A stretch of DNA of 64,000 bases from Desulfuromonas sp. CSMB_57 (GCF_020194955.2 NZ_JAFCIY020000030.1:20665-84664), one strand, 5' to 3'. Positions 37,286-47,294 are shown, counted from the stretch's first letter. Program-made: numbers and translations. Notes: a model not told the origin generated them from the sequence alone.

Positions 37286-40200
37286 CCGATTCCACTTCCC
37301 GGCCTCCCGACTACCAGGCGCGGCAGCAGGCCCTCGACGTCCGGCGCTCCTTCATCGTTCAGGCGCCGGCCGGCAGCGGTAAGACCGAACTGCTCATCCA
37401 GCGGATTCTGGCCCTGCTGGCGACCGTCGAGGCCCCGGAAGAGATTTTGGCCGTCACTTTTACCCGCAAGGCCGCCGGCGAGATGCGCGAGCGCCTCGGC
37501 CGGGCCCTGGTGGAGGCCCGGGGGCCGGAACCGCAAACGGAGCATGCCCGCCAGACCTGGCAGTTGGCGCGGGCTGCCCTGGCCAACGACGAGCGGCGCC
37601 AGTGGCGGCTGCTCGAGCATCCGGCCCGCCTGACGGTGCAGACCATCGACGGCCTGTGCGCGTCCCTGGTGCGGCGCATGCCCTGGCTGTCCCGGTTCGG
37701 CGCCCAGGCGACGGTGACGGAGGAGGCCGCCGAGCTGTATCGGGCAGCGGCCGAGCGGGTGCTGGACCTGGCCGAACAGGAAGCCCCGGAAAGTGCCGCC
37801 GTGCAGGAGCTGTTGGCCCACCTCGACAACCGGCTGGAGCGGCTGCGGGATCTGCTGGTGGCCATGCTGGCCCGCCGCGATCAGTGGCTGCGGCATTTGG
37901 CCGGGCAGAACGCCGAAGGGCAGCGTCGCGTCCTGGAGGACAGCCTGCGCACCCTGGTTACAGAGCATCTGCAGGGGTTGCAGGCGTTGCTGCCATCCTC
38001 CGTTACCTCGGCTTTGCCGGCCCTGGCCGCGTTTGCCGCCGCCCACCTGCCGGAGAGGGGCACAGGCGGGCGCATCGGCCGCCTGCATGATCTGGCTGCT
38101 TTTCCTCTTCCCCAAGCCGAGGATCTGGATGATTGGCAGGCCCTGGCGGATCTGCTGTTGACGGCCGGCGACACTCTGCGCAAAAAGCTGGACAAGAACT
38201 GCGGCTTCCCGGCCCACAAAAGCGGGGCCTTCCCGGCCATGAAGCAGGCCATGGCCGGGGTCTTGGAAGAACTGGCCGCCATTCCGGCCCTGGCCGAAGC
38301 CTGGGCGGCGGTACGCCAACTGCCGCCGGTGGTCTATGAAGCCGGACAATGGCGCATTCTGCAGGCCCTGGTGGCCCTGTTGCCACGGGCGGTGGCGGAA
38401 CTGTGGCTGGTGTTTCGGGAGCGCGGCCTGACGGATTTCGTCGAGGTGGCCCAAGCCGCCGGCCGGGCTCTCGGGGACTGCGACGCGCCCACGGATCTGA
38501 TGTTGCATCTGGATCGCCGCATTCAGCATATCCTGGTGGATGAATTCCAGGATACCTCCTGGGGACAATACCTGCTGCTGGCCAAGCTCACCGCCGGCTG
38601 GCAGCCCGGCGACGGCCGCAGCCTGTTCCTGGTCGGCGATCCCATGCAGTCCATCTACCGGTTTCGGGAGGCGGAGGTCGGCCTCTATCTGCGCAGCCGG
38701 CGGCACGGTATCGGTGCTCTGCCCCTGGAAACCCTGACCCTGTGCGCCAATTTCCGTTCCCAGGCCGGCATCGTCGAGTGGGTCAACCGGACCTTTCCGG
38801 ATCTGTTCCCGGCACGGGAAAACGAGGCTCTGGGCGGCGTCTGTTATGCTTCCTCCGTGGCCGTGCGGCCGGTCCGGGCCGGAGCGGCGGTGCAGGTGCA
38901 TCCCTTTGCCGGGCGGGACGACGGCGCCGAAGCGGGCCGGGTGCTGGAACTGGTGCGGGAGGCACGGCGCCTGGATCCGCAGGGCAGCGTCGCGGTGCTG
39001 GTCCGCGCCCGCAGTCACCTGCAGGCGATTGTCGCGGCGCTGCGCGCTGCCGGTCTGCGGTTCGCCGCCCAGGAGATCGATCCCCTGGCCGATCGGGAGG
39101 TGGCGCGGGACCTGTTGTGCCTGACCCGTGCCCTGCTGCACCCCGCCGATCGCATCGCTCTGCTGGCGGTGCTGCGGGCGCCCTGGTGCGGCCTCGCCCT
39201 GGCGGAACTGGACAGCCTGTGCCGCGACGGCGCCGGGCGCACCCTGGCGGACCTGCTGCGTGAGCCGCAACGTTTGGCCGGGTTGTCGGCGGAGGGCCGG
39301 CGCCGGTTGGAACGCACCTGGCGGATTCTCGGCGAAGCCGCCGCCCAGCGCGGCCGGCAATCCCTGCGTTCCCTGGTGGAAGGGGCCTGGCTGGCCTTGG
39401 GCGGACCCGCCTGCACCGATGAAGCCGGGCTGGCGGATGCCGCCGCGGTGCTGAGTCTGCTGGAAGACTGCGATCACGGCGGCGACCTGCTGCCCTACGA
39501 AGAGCTGGAAGCCAGGCTGGCGCAACTGTACGCCGCCCCCGATCCCCTGGCCGACGGCGGCCTGCAGGTCATGACCATCCACAAGGCCAAGGGACTGGAG
39601 TTCGATACGGTGATATTGCCCGGTCTGGGCCGGCGGCCGCGGGGTGATGATCCGCCCCTGATGCGCTGGCTGGAACTGCCGGAGGCCGGTCTGCTGCTGG
39701 CGCCCATCGCCCCCCTGGACGGCCGGACCCGTGACCCCATTTACGATGCCATTGCCCGCATCGAACAGCAAAAGCACGACCTGGAGGCGACGCGCCTGTT
39801 GTACGTGGCGGCGACGCGAGCCCGGCACCGGTTGCATCTGCTGGGCCATGCCCGGGCGGACAACAGCGGCGGGTGGCGACCGGAAAACGGTTCCTTCCTG
39901 GCCCGGCTCTGGCCGCAGGTTGCCGATGGCTTTCAGGCCTTGGCCCCAGACGCCGACGCTGCGGACGGTCAGGCTCCGGCGGTCGCCGCGCCTTTGTGCC
40001 GGCTACCCGTCGGTTGGCAACGGCCGTCCCTGGCGGACGCCCTGATTGCCGCAGGTCCGCCCGTCCTGCAGCCATCGGCCCTGGCGGCCGGCCAGGACCA
40101 GCTTTGTCTGGCGCCCCAAACCGAAGACGGGCGGCATATCGGCACCGTCACCCATGCCTGGCTGGCGCGCATGGGCGCGGAGGGGCTTGCCGGTTGGTCG

Positions 40201-40656
40201 GAGGGCAGACTGCAGCGGGAGTTGCCCGTTATGCGGCGTCGCCTCGGGCAGCTTGGCATTGCAGCCGACCGCCTGGAGCAGGCCGCCGGCCTGGTATTGC
40301 GTGCCCTGTGCCGGACTCTGGCCGATGCACGGGGATGCTGGCTGCTCGCGGACCATGCCGAAGCCTTTTGTGAACTGGCCCTGTGCGGGACCCTGGACGA
40401 TCGCCTGGTGCATGCCATACTGGATCGAACCTTTGTCGACGGTGATGGGGTACGCTGGATCGTCGACTATAAGACGGTGGAGCCCGGCACGGAAGATCCG
40501 GCGCAGTTCATGGCCAGGGAAGGAGAGCGCTATCGCCCGCAACTGGAGGTCTATGCAGCCCTGATGACCCGTTGGCGACCCGGAACAGCGGTTCGCACCG
40601 CTCTGTATTTTCCCCTGTTCGGGGGGTGGTGGGTTTATGATCAGGCTGAAGGCTGA
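37282..40656 (+). CDS. AddA-like UvrD/RecB helicase-nuclease
   Basis: 1124 aa from the ATG at 37282. UvrD-family motifs: Walker A APAGSGKT (28-35), AVTFTRKAAGEMRERLG, the motif II region LVDEFQDTSWGQ, GDPMQSIYRFREA, VMTIHKAKGLEFDTVI and LLYVAATRARHRLHL. The C-terminus has a RecB-like nuclease core (WIVDYKTVEPG). With the preceding protein this is a two-subunit, AddAB-like recombination nuclease-helicase. The last codons and stop fall inside the start of a heptanucleotide repeat (40644 onward). Confidence 0.92.
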   Translation: MTDSTSRPPDYQARQQALDVRRSFIVQAPAGSGKTELLIQRILALLATVEAPEEILAVTFTRKAAGEMRERLGRALVEARGPEPQTEHARQTWQLARAALANDERRQWRLLEHPARLTVQTIDGLCASLVRRMPWLSRFGAQATVTEEAAELYRAAAERVLDLAEQEAPESAAVQELLAHLDNRLERLRDLLVAMLARRDQWLRHLAGQNAEGQRRVLEDSLRTLVTEHLQGLQALLPSSVTSALPALAAFAAAHLPERGTGGRIGRLHDLAAFPLPQAEDLDDWQALADLLLTAGDTLRKKLDKNCGFPAHKSGAFPAMKQAMAGVLEELAAIPALAEAWAAVRQLPPVVYEAGQWRILQALVALLPRAVAELWLVFRERGLTDFVEVAQAAGRALGDCDAPTDLMLHLDRRIQHILVDEFQDTSWGQYLLLAKLTAGWQPGDGRSLFLVGDPMQSIYRFREAEVGLYLRSRRHGIGALPLETLTLCANFRSQAGIVEWVNRTFPDLFPARENEALGGVCYASSVAVRPVRAGAAVQVHPFAGRDDGAEAGRVLELVREARRLDPQGSVAVLVRARSHLQAIVAALRAAGLRFAAQEIDPLADREVARDLLCLTRALLHPADRIALLAVLRAPWCGLALAELDSLCRDGAGRTLADLLREPQRLAGLSAEGRRRLERTWRILGEAAAQRGRQSLRSLVEGAWLALGGPACTDEAGLADAAAVLSLLEDCDHGGDLLPYEELEARLAQLYAAPDPLADGGLQVMTIHKAKGLEFDTVILPGLGRRPRGDDPPLMRWLELPEAGLLLAPIAPLDGRTRDPIYDAIARIEQQKHDLEATRLLYVAATRARHRLHLLGHARADNSGGWRPENGSFLARLWPQVADGFQALAPDADAADGQAPAVAAPLCRLPVGWQRPSLADALIAAGPPVLQPSALAAGQDQLCLAPQTEDGRHIGTVTHAWLARMGAEGLAGWSEGRLQRELPVMRRRLGQLGIAADRLEQAAGLVLRALCRTLADARGCWLLADHAEAFCELALCGTLDDRLVHAILDRTFVDGDGVRWIVDYKTVEPGTEDPAQFMAREGERYRPQLEVYAALMTRWRPGTAVRTALYFPLFGGWWVYDQAEG

Positions 40657-40731
40657 AGGCTGAAGGCTGAAGGCTGAAGGCTGAAGGCTGAAGGCTGAAG
40701 GCGGAAGGCGGAAGGCGGAAGGCGGAAGGCG
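40644..40731. repeat. Heptanucleotide tandem repeat
   Basis: Eight copies of GGCTGAA (40644-40699) are followed by four copies of GGCGGAA (40700-40727) and a partial copy. The array starts inside the last codons of the helicase gene, whose stop is in the second unit. It ends about 15 bases before the ribosome site of the next gene. Loss or gain of units beyond the second would not change the helicase protein. Confidence 0.95.
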
Positions 40732-40757
40732 GGAAAACTCAAACCAGGAGGAGGAAG

Positions 40758-41273
40758 ATGCGCAAACTGATCGGTTCGGCCATGGTGGCGGCGTTGTTGA
40801 TGGGCGTCGGATGCGGCAAGAAGGAGGAGCAGCAGGTGGTGAAGACCCCGGAAGGCGACGTTACCGTGACCCGCAAGGACGGCGAAGTCAGCAGCGTGAC
40901 GGTGACCGGCAAGGATGGGACCACTACCTTTACCCAAAGTGGCGGCGAACTGCCCAAGGATATGAAGGTGCCCGTGTATCCCGGGGCCGGCGCTGCGGAA
41001 AGCGGCAGTTTCAGAGCCTCGCAGCAGGGCAACGAGGGTGTGGAACACGTTTCCTCCGTTATGCTGCATACCAAGGATGGCTTGGACAAGGTGAAGGATT
41101 TCTACCAGGGTCAGCTCAAGGAAAAGAATCCGCATATTTTCGAAATGAGTGTTCCGGACGGCAAAATGGTGACCTTTGCCATGGAGGGCGAGAAACGATC
41201 AACCACGGTGGTGCTGACGGAAAACCGGCAGCAGGGCGGTACCGATATCCAGATTGTTTCGGTCAAGAATTAA
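40758..41273 (+). CDS. Putative lipoprotein
   Basis: 171 aa, preceded by GGAGGAGGAAG. It has a lipoprotein-like signal, MRKLIGSAMVAALLMGVGC, with the lipidated Cys at position 19. The mature part begins with KKEEQQ and a short beta-rich segment (VTVTRKDGEVSSVTVTGKDG), then VPVYPGAG and LDKVKDFYQGQL. I do not recognise the family, though VPVYPGA...V..FY patterns occur in other small deltaproteobacterial lipoproteins. It has no clear link to the nuclease genes before it. Confidence 0.7.
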   Translation: MRKLIGSAMVAALLMGVGCGKKEEQQVVKTPEGDVTVTRKDGEVSSVTVTGKDGTTTFTQSGGELPKDMKVPVYPGAGAAESGSFRASQQGNEGVEHVSSVMLHTKDGLDKVKDFYQGQLKEKNPHIFEMSVPDGKMVTFAMEGEKRSTTVVLTENRQQGGTDIQIVSVKN

Positions 41274-41445
41274 TGCTTTGCAACATGTTGTTTTTGCATT
41301 AATCTGCCGGTTTTGCCTGGTGTCTTCAGGCGTCGCCCAGCTTTCAAAACAGTGTTGCATTTGGAACCGGTTTGCAGGCAATATGTAGGGAATGGTGCGG
41401 CCAGGTCGGCCGTACCTCAACCTGTTACGAAAGGGGATATGGCAC

Positions 41446-41721
41446 ATGCCGAAATTTGTGATCGAGCGTGAACTGCCCGGCGCAGGCAAGCTTTCCGGAC
41501 CGGAATTGCAGGGAATTTCCCAACATTCCTGCGGTGTTCTGCAATCCATGGGGCCCACCATCCAGTGGGTGGAAAGTTATGTGACGGACGACAAGATCTA
41601 CTGCATCTACATTGCGCCCAGTGAAGATGCGGTACGCGAGCATGCCGAAAAAGGCGGTTTCCCCGCCAATCGCGTCAGCGAAATTCGTACCGTTATCGAT
41701 CCGACCACGGCTGAAGGCTAA
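41446..41721 (+). CDS. DUF4242-like small protein
   Basis: 91 aa from the ATG at 41446 (AAGGGG 11 bases upstream). The sequence MPKFVIERELPGAG followed by WVESYVTDDKIYCIYIAPS and EHAEKGGFPANRVSEI matches the DUF4242 (SCO4226-like, ferredoxin-fold) family, which in one studied case binds nickel. Its function is unknown. It stands alone, followed by a strong terminator. Confidence 0.8.
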   Translation: MPKFVIERELPGAGKLSGPELQGISQHSCGVLQSMGPTIQWVESYVTDDKIYCIYIAPSEDAVREHAEKGGFPANRVSEIRTVIDPTTAEG

Positions 41722-41745
41722 TCCGGCCGGAATGGATCCATGGTA

Positions 41746-41792
41746 AAACCGAAACGCCCCCGTCACCACGCTGACGGGGGCGTTTCGGTTTA
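41746..41792. terminator. Strong bidirectional terminator
   Basis: AAACCGAAACGCCCCCGTCA pairs with TGACGGGGGCGTTTCGGTTT around a six-base loop, between two convergent genes. Confidence 0.9.
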
Positions 41793-41799
41793 AACGCGG

Positions 41800-43950
41800 T
41801 CAGACTTCCGACTGATCCAACAACGCCGCCAGTTCTTCCGGGCTGCGCGCCGGTTCCAGGCAGGCCTGCTCCCGGCACAGGTAAGCCGTGACGCCGTCGT
41901 CCAGAGGCCGTTTGCCCCGAACTACCGGTGCCAGTTCGTCCAGGGCGGCGTCTTGAGGCCGGCGCCAAAGCACCAGGGTACGCGGCCGGAAGCGTTGCCG
42001 CAGGGTTCGCAGCATGGCCTTGGCCCGGGGGGTTGTCGGATCGCCGGCCAGTACCAATACCTGGCGGGGACCGAGGGCGAAATCCAGGGCGAGGAGCAAC
42101 TGTGCGCTGCCGGTGGGATACTTGTTCATCTGTTGGGCTGAAGCCCGCAACACCGCTTCACCGGCCTCTTCCAGGGAGCGATCGCCGGTCATGACGGCGA
42201 GTTGCAACAGCACCAGGGCCGCCACGGAATTGCCGGCCGGGACGGCCGCATCGACCAGGGTCCGTTTGCGCCCCAAGACCTCCTCCGCATCCGTGCCGGA
42301 ATCAAAATAAACCCCATCCTCGTTGCCGAACAGGGCTTGCATGGCTTTGGTCAGGCACAGCGCTTCGCCCAGGTAGCGATGATCGAAGGTGGCCTGATAG
42401 AGTTCCAGCAGCCCTTGGATGAAGAACGCGTAGTCCTCCAGAAAGCCCGGAATGGCGGCTTCGCCGTCGCGATAGCGTCGCAACAGGCGGCCTGATGTGT
42501 CGCGCATGGTGTTCAGAATAAAGTCCGCCGCGCGGGCGGCGGCCTGAACATATTCATCGTATCCCAAAATCGCCCCGCCGCGGGCCATGGCGGCAATCAT
42601 CAGGCCGTTCCAGGCCGTCAGGATCTTGTCGTCCCGGTAGGGACGCACGCGCTGCTGCCGGGCTTCCTGGAGCTTTTGGAGACCCAGGGCGAGCACCGCG
42701 CCCAACTCCTGGGCGGGAACGCCGAACCATTTGGCCCATTCCGTCAGATCCATTTCCAGCCGCGGTATGTTCTTTCCTTCGAAGTTGCCCTCGGGAGAAA
42801 TTTCGTAGCAATGGCAGAAAATGGTGCCATGTTCATGCCCCAGGACCTCCTCGACCTGTTCCGGGGTCCACAGATAGAAGGTGCCTTCGGCGCCTTCCGA
42901 ATCGGCATCCTCCCCGCAACAGAAAGCTCCGCCGTGGTGGGTCAGATCCCGTATGACGTAACGCAGAATCTCATCGGCGGTATTGCTGAAAAAGCCATCG
43001 CCGCTGGCCTGGAAGGCATCCAACGCCGCCGTTGCCAGCAACGCCTGGTCGTAAAGCATCTTTTCGAAATGGGGCACCCGCCAGAAGGTATCCACGGAAT
43101 AACGGTGCACGCCAAAACCGACATGGTCATAGATGCCGCCCAGGCGAATGTGCTGCAGGGTACGCAGGGCCATGGTCCGGGCGTTGTCCAAGCCAAAGCG
43201 GGCATGAATGCGCAGCAGCAGGGACAGGTTGTGGGGCGTGGGGAATTTGGGCGCGTCGCTGAAGCCGCCGCGCTTGTCGTCGAAGTTTTCCAGGTATTTC
43301 TCGTAGGCCCTCTGCAGCGGGACATCCTTTAGGGCGCCGGAGGATCCGACGGTGGCGGTCGGCTCCTCCATCTTCAACAGCATGTCGCGCAGTTCCCGGC
43401 CGGTTTGCAACAGGCGCTCGGGATCCGATGTCCACATGGTGCCGATGCGTTCCAGAACCTCGATGATGCCCGACGCCTCCCCCCGCGCGTTGCGGGGCAG
43501 GTAGGTGGCCGCGAAAAAGGGGGTTTTGTCCGGCGCCAGAAAGACGTTCAAGGGCCATCCACCGCCGCCGGTCAGGAGTTGACAGACCGTCATATAGGTA
43601 TTGTCGATATCGGGCCGTTCTTCGCGGTCCACCTTGATGGCGATGAAATGCCGCTTCAGCACGGCGGCGACCTCGGGATCCTCGAAGGATTCCTGTTCCA
43701 TGACATGGCACCAGTGGCAGGTGGAATAGCCGATGGACACCAGAACCGGCTTGTTCTCCGCCTTGGCCGCGGCGAAGGCTTCCTCGCCCCAGGGATACCA
43801 GTCGACGGGGTTGGCGGCATGCTGCAGCAGGTAGGGACTTTTCTCAAAAACCAGGCGGTTGAAATCCGGTCCGCCATCCGGAGGCAGGGTCGATGTGTCC
43901 AGGGCCGACAGGCGGGCAACCAGGGTGTCGCGATCTAGCGTATGGGACAT
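41800..43950 (-). CDS. Thioredoxin-domain protein of the DUF255/YyaL (SSP411) family
   Basis: 716 aa. The N-terminal thioredoxin-like domain contains [18 protein letters not shown] (CHWC, Cys78/Cys81), preceded by the conserved [20 protein letters not shown]. The rest is an alpha/alpha-barrel-like region with [17 protein letters not shown] and [20 protein letters not shown], both family signatures. The family is widespread, sometimes annotated as a cellulase- or epimerase-like fold, but its reaction is not established. No signal peptide is seen. Confidence 0.93.
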   Translation of the reverse strand: MSHTLDRDTLVARLSALDTSTLPPDGGPDFNRLVFEKSPYLLQHAANPVDWYPWGEEAFAAAKAENKPVLVSIGYSTCHWCHVMEQESFEDPEVAAVLKRHFIAIKVDREERPDIDNTYMTVCQLLTGGGGWPLNVFLAPDKTPFFAATYLPRNARGEASGIIEVLERIGTMWTSDPERLLQTGRELRDMLLKMEEPTATVGSSGALKDVPLQRAYEKYLENFDDKRGGFSDAPKFPTPHNLSLLLRIHARFGLDNARTMALRTLQHIRLGGIYDHVGFGVHRYSVDTFWRVPHFEKMLYDQALLATAALDAFQASGDGFFSNTADEILRYVIRDLTHHGGAFCCGEDADSEGAEGTFYLWTPEQVEEVLGHEHGTIFCHCYEISPEGNFEGKNIPRLEMDLTEWAKWFGVPAQELGAVLALGLQKLQEARQQRVRPYRDDKILTAWNGLMIAAMARGGAILGYDEYVQAAARAADFILNTMRDTSGRLLRRYRDGEAAIPGFLEDYAFFIQGLLELYQATFDHRYLGEALCLTKAMQALFGNEDGVYFDSGTDAEEVLGRKRTLVDAAVPAGNSVAALVLLQLAVMTGDRSLEEAGEAVLRASAQQMNKYPTGSAQLLLALDFALGPRQVLVLAGDPTTPRAKAMLRTLRQRFRPRTLVLWRRPQDAALDELAPVVRGKRPLDDGVTAYLCREQACLEPARSPEELAALLDQSEV

Positions 43951-44257
43951 GGTGAACTCCTAGGATGAAAAACTCCGACTATTTGCTGGCGCGATTGTTA
44001 AACCTTAACAAGCCACTGCATATATGCAAACCGGGGCCTGGTGCTCCGGGCCGGCAAAAATTCATTCCTCCATGACAATTCAGGTAGCCGGGAAGAAGGG
44101 TCTTACTCTCTCTCTCCTGGATCTCTTGCGAACAATTATTTCCTGTTTAATAAAACTTTGTCTAAAAGGTTGACAGAAGCGTTTTTTAAGGTATTTGTCA
44201 TTTCAAAACGCTGTTCACGTTGGTTTTAAATTAGAAAAATATTTAAAAGGGCGTATT
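43951..44257. other. Upstream region of the tad genes with a possible promoter
   Basis: 307 bases without a gene. It contains GCATATATGC (44018-44030 area) and A+T-rich stretches. A candidate promoter is TTGACA (44170-44175), a 16-base spacer and TATTTG (44192-44197), about 60 bases before the first tadE ATG. Confidence 0.45.
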
Positions 44258-44737
44258 ATGGGTGTCAATCAGGATCAGAAGGTCAGAATCAGGAACCGAT
44301 GCGCGGGGGTATCCGTGGTGGAGTTTGCCCTCATCGTACCGGTCTTTCTGCTGTTGTTCTTTGCGGTGGTTGACCTGGGTGTCATGTTCTGGGTCAACCT
44401 GACCATGCAACACGCGGTGCGGGAAGGCGCCCGTTACGCCATTACCGGACGCAAGGATCTGGATCCGAACCCCGATGAAGCGGCCCGCATCCGCGATGCG
44501 GCAGTACTGGAAAAAATTAAGAAAAGCTCTCTGGGGCTGTACGATAAGGTTGTCGACGACACCGAGGTAACCGACGCCGATGGCAACGCAGTGGCCGGTT
44601 TCGGGCAGCCCGGTGAGACCATCGTCATCAACCTCAACTGTTCGTGGCCCTTGCTGACGCCATTGATCCGTCCGTTTTTCTCCGAGGGGACCTATCACTT
44701 TACGGTCAGTACGGCCATGCGCAATGAGATGTTTTAA
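44258..44737 (+). CDS. tadE: TadE-like pseudopilin
   Basis: 159 aa from the ATG at 44258 (AAGGG upstream). A short polar leader precedes GVSVVEFALIVPVFLLLFF, the TadE signature with Glu in the hydrophobic segment. QHAVREGARYAITG follows, as usual in TadE. It is a minor pseudopilin of the Tad/Flp system, processed by a prepilin peptidase and held in the inner membrane before export. It is first in a row of five tad-type genes on the same strand. The ATPase, secretin and prepilin peptidase genes are not here. Confidence 0.88.
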   Translation: MGVNQDQKVRIRNRCAGVSVVEFALIVPVFLLLFFAVVDLGVMFWVNLTMQHAVREGARYAITGRKDLDPNPDEAARIRDAAVLEKIKKSSLGLYDKVVDDTEVTDADGNAVAGFGQPGETIVINLNCSWPLLTPLIRPFFSEGTYHFTVSTAMRNEMF

Positions 44738-44761
44738 CCCTAAACGCAAACAAGGACGGCT

Positions 44762-45298
44762 ATGAAACTGAACGATCATGGGGTTTCCGTGGTGGAATTC
44801 GCGCTGTTATTGCCTTTGCTGATCGTCTTGGTGTTTGGCATCATAGAGTTTTCCCGGGCGCTGTTCACCAACAATGCCATCATTAATGTCAGCCGTGAGG
44901 GCGCCAACCTGGCCACCCGCACCTCGACGCAAACTCCGGAAATTCTCAATGCCGTAGCGCGTACGGCCCGGCAGGTCGATATGCGGAACGCGGCGATGAT
45001 CTATCTGACCCGAATCATCGAAAACGACGGGGTGGCGCAGGTGACGGAACAGTACCGCTGGACCGGTTCCCAGATGGGCAGCCCACCCGACAGCAGCGTC
45101 TGGCCCTGCAATCGACCATGGGATTCAGGGCGCTGCAGAATTCAAAATCCCCTCAACCCTTCCAGGCCCGCCAACATCAGCCTTACCCTTAATCCCAACG
45201 AAGAGATCATTGCCGTTGAGGTGTTCTATCGCTACGAACCCATATTCAACAATTTCTTCGGAAGAACCCGGCTGCTGTATTCCGCAACGGTTCTCTGA
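44762..45298 (+). CDS. TadE-like pseudopilin, second copy
   Basis: 178 aa. GVSVVEFALLLPLLIVLVFG is almost the same signature as in the preceding gene, followed by EFSRALFTNNAIINVSREGAN. The two proteins diverge beyond residue 60, so they may be TadE and TadF-type partners. The gap to the previous stop is 24 bases, consistent with one operon. Confidence 0.87.
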   Translation: MKLNDHGVSVVEFALLLPLLIVLVFGIIEFSRALFTNNAIINVSREGANLATRTSTQTPEILNAVARTARQVDMRNAAMIYLTRIIENDGVAQVTEQYRWTGSQMGSPPDSSVWPCNRPWDSGRCRIQNPLNPSRPANISLTLNPNEEIIAVEVFYRYEPIFNNFFGRTRLLYSATVL

Positions 45299-45322
45299 CA
45301 CACTGATGGAGGAGGGAATGTC

Positions 45323-46699
45323 ATGATACTGTTGCGGAGATTGAATGAAAAGGGGCAGGTGGTGGTTCTGGTGGCCCTATCCGCCGTCGTTTTGCTGGGT
45401 CTGACAGGGCTGGCCATCGATTCGGGCATCGGCTACGGCGTCAAGGCGAAGCTGAATGCCTCTGTCGATGCAGCGGCCATCGCCGCGGCCCGGGCGGTGG
45501 CCACCGGAGACAATGACGGGGCGCGGGTGGTGGCTGCCCGGCAGGCCGCCGAGCGTTTTTTTGCCGCCAACTTTCCCAATGGCTGGATGGGGGCGACTCC
45601 GAGCGCTCTCAACACGGTGGCCGTACATGAAGCGGACGGTTTTTGGCGCATCTCGGTGACGGGGCAGGCGACGGTGCCAACCACTTTCATGCAGGTGATG
45701 GGGTTCCGCAACATCACCGTCAACGCCGAGGCCGAGGTGATCAAACGGGACCTGGACATGGTGCTGGTCATCGACAACTCGGGTTCCCTGGGGCCGCCGA
45801 CCAGTCCTCAAGGAACCTTCCGCAAGGTTCAGGATGCCGCCATCAGTTTCATCGACAAGTTCAATGAAGGGCCCGGCGGCGATCGCATCGGCCTGATCTC
45901 CTTCGGCTCCGGAGCAGAGATCGATGTGCCCATCAACAAAAATGCCAATCGGGGATTCAGTAAAAACACCCTGCGCAACGCCATTAACGCCATTCCTCTC
46001 GGTGGTGCCACGGCTTCTGCCGAAGCCTTCCGTCTGGCCTTCGACGAAATCGAAGCGGTGCCGGCGGATGTGAGGTCGAGCCTGCGGGTGGTGGTGTTCT
46101 TCAGTGATGGGGCTCCCAACCTGGTGGCCGCTGACTACAACCGTGCCGGAACCACGGTTCAAGGTGGTCTGTACTCCGAAACGGAGGGCCCCGGCAACAG
46201 TCGCGCCAACCGCATGTTCCGCCATAACCAGCGCAACAACCAGATGCCGGGCAATTTTTCCGATATCGTACGGTTGCCTCGCAACGGGCTGGGGAACGTC
46301 CCCCTTGCCAGTTTCAACAATCAGCGCAGCCTGACCCCTTCCGGGGCGGAATATGAGCAGACCCGCTGCAATGTCAACAAAGCCGCCCGCAACATGGTGG
46401 AAAATCTGGCCAATACGACCCGTGAAGCAGGGGTGCATGTCTTCACCCTTGGTCTGGGCGAGCGACTCAACAGTCTGGAAGTGACTTTCTGCGGGTACGG
46501 GCCCGATGAGCGGGGCGCCAACATTCTGCGCCGCCTGGCGAACATGGATCCCAACCGCAATGCCAGCGGCGAGGCGGGCGAATCCGACACCCTGAATACC
46601 AGTCAGCCCATCGGGCTGTATGTTTTTGCGGAGGATGCCGATCAGATGGAGGCGGCCTTCAACCAGATTGCCAGTGCGATCATGCGGCTGACGCGCTGA
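45323..46699 (+). CDS. TadG-like protein with von Willebrand A domain
   Basis: 458 aa. The N-terminus NEKGQVVVLVALSAVVLLGLTGLAID is the TadG_N (Flp/Tad) membrane segment, and SVDAAAIAAARA follows. From about residue 145 there is a VWA domain with a MIDAS-type DNSGS, RIGLISFGSG and VVVFFSDGAP, ending with LYVFAEDADQMEAAF. TadG-type proteins anchor or assist the pilus in the envelope. The metal site appears complete. Confidence 0.88.
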   Translation: MILLRRLNEKGQVVVLVALSAVVLLGLTGLAIDSGIGYGVKAKLNASVDAAAIAAARAVATGDNDGARVVAARQAAERFFAANFPNGWMGATPSALNTVAVHEADGFWRISVTGQATVPTTFMQVMGFRNITVNAEAEVIKRDLDMVLVIDNSGSLGPPTSPQGTFRKVQDAAISFIDKFNEGPGGDRIGLISFGSGAEIDVPINKNANRGFSKNTLRNAINAIPLGGATASAEAFRLAFDEIEAVPADVRSSLRVVVFFSDGAPNLVAADYNRAGTTVQGGLYSETEGPGNSRANRMFRHNQRNNQMPGNFSDIVRLPRNGLGNVPLASFNNQRSLTPSGAEYEQTRCNVNKAARNMVENLANTTREAGVHVFTLGLGERLNSLEVTFCGYGPDERGANILRRLANMDPNRNASGEAGESDTLNTSQPIGLYVFAEDADQMEAAFNQIASAIMRLTR

Positions 46700-46714
46700 G
46701 TCGGGAGGTTGAAT

Positions 46715-46894
46715 ATGTGGTTGAAACGTTGGCATGGATTCCTGAAAGGCGAGGGCGGCGCGACGGCGGTGGAATATGCCGTTATGCTGGCGCTGATTGT
46801 CATTGTCGCCATCGGCGCCATTCAGCTCTTGGGAGAAAAGGTCAACAATGCTTTTCAGGGTACCGTCGAAGAGCTGGAGGGTACTGGCGGTTGA
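46715..46894 (+). CDS. flp: Flp-type prepilin
   Basis: 59 aa from the ATG at 46715 with GGGAGG upstream. A leader ending GEGG is followed by ATAVEYAVMLALIVIV: the Flp motif with Glu and Tyr at positions 5 and 6 after the predicted cleavage. The mature pilin would be about 43 aa. It is the fourth gene of the tad group. Confidence 0.92.
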   Translation: MWLKRWHGFLKGEGGATAVEYAVMLALIVIVAIGAIQLLGEKVNNAFQGTVEELEGTGG

Positions 46895-47006
46895 CCGAAT
46901 AAGGTGGAAATGGTTTCGTAACGCACTATAAAAAAACGGTTTTTTAATATCAGAGAAAATGTTATCCTCATTTTGTGAATTGCTTGCAGCAAAGGAGGTA
47001 GGGGCT

Positions 47007-47177
47007 ATGTTGTGGGATACTTTGAAAAATCTTGGCAAGGACGAAAGTGGCGCGACATCGGTAGAATATGCCGTGATTCTGGCCCTGATTATTGTCGTGG
47101 CGTTTGTGGCCATCCAAGCCTTGGGGCTTTCCGTCAACAACTCTTTTGAATTGTTCAACACTCGATTCAATCCCTGA
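47007..47177 (+). CDS. Flp-type prepilin, second copy
   Basis: 56 aa from the ATG at 47007, preceded by an excellent AAAGGAGGT. A leader ending ESG is followed by ATSVEYAVILALIIVV, again with the Glu-Tyr pair. The C-terminus (LSVNNSFELFNTRFNP) differs from the first Flp, so the two may form different or mixed pili. The 112 bases between the flp genes hold an AAAAAACGGTTTTTT symmetry that may be a weak terminator. Confidence 0.92.
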   Translation: MLWDTLKNLGKDESGATSVEYAVILALIIVVAFVAIQALGLSVNNSFELFNTRFNP

Positions 47178-47294
47178 CTGGGATGGCGCCATAGTTCAAC
47201 CCGATCTGCCTGGCCAGACAGGCTTCCCCGGAATTGTTTCCGGCCAAGGGGTCGTGTGTGCTTTTCCTTTGAAGAAATGGGTATTTTGCGTGCC

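Noticed and set aside
36943..39849. Long antisense frames (also at 8669-10441, 12718-16593, 24811-27147, 27716-30181 and 34784-36808)
   Set aside because: All mirror strongly supported genes on the other strand and show the skewed composition expected of shadow frames.
40644..40731. Possible CRISPR array
   Set aside because: The units are 7 bases with no spacers; it is a simple tandem repeat.
44000..44060. GCAAACC-like sequence that recalls a second GEMM riboswitch before the tad genes
   Set aside because: The core GACGCAAAGCC block and the closing GGGTTACCGAA are both missing.
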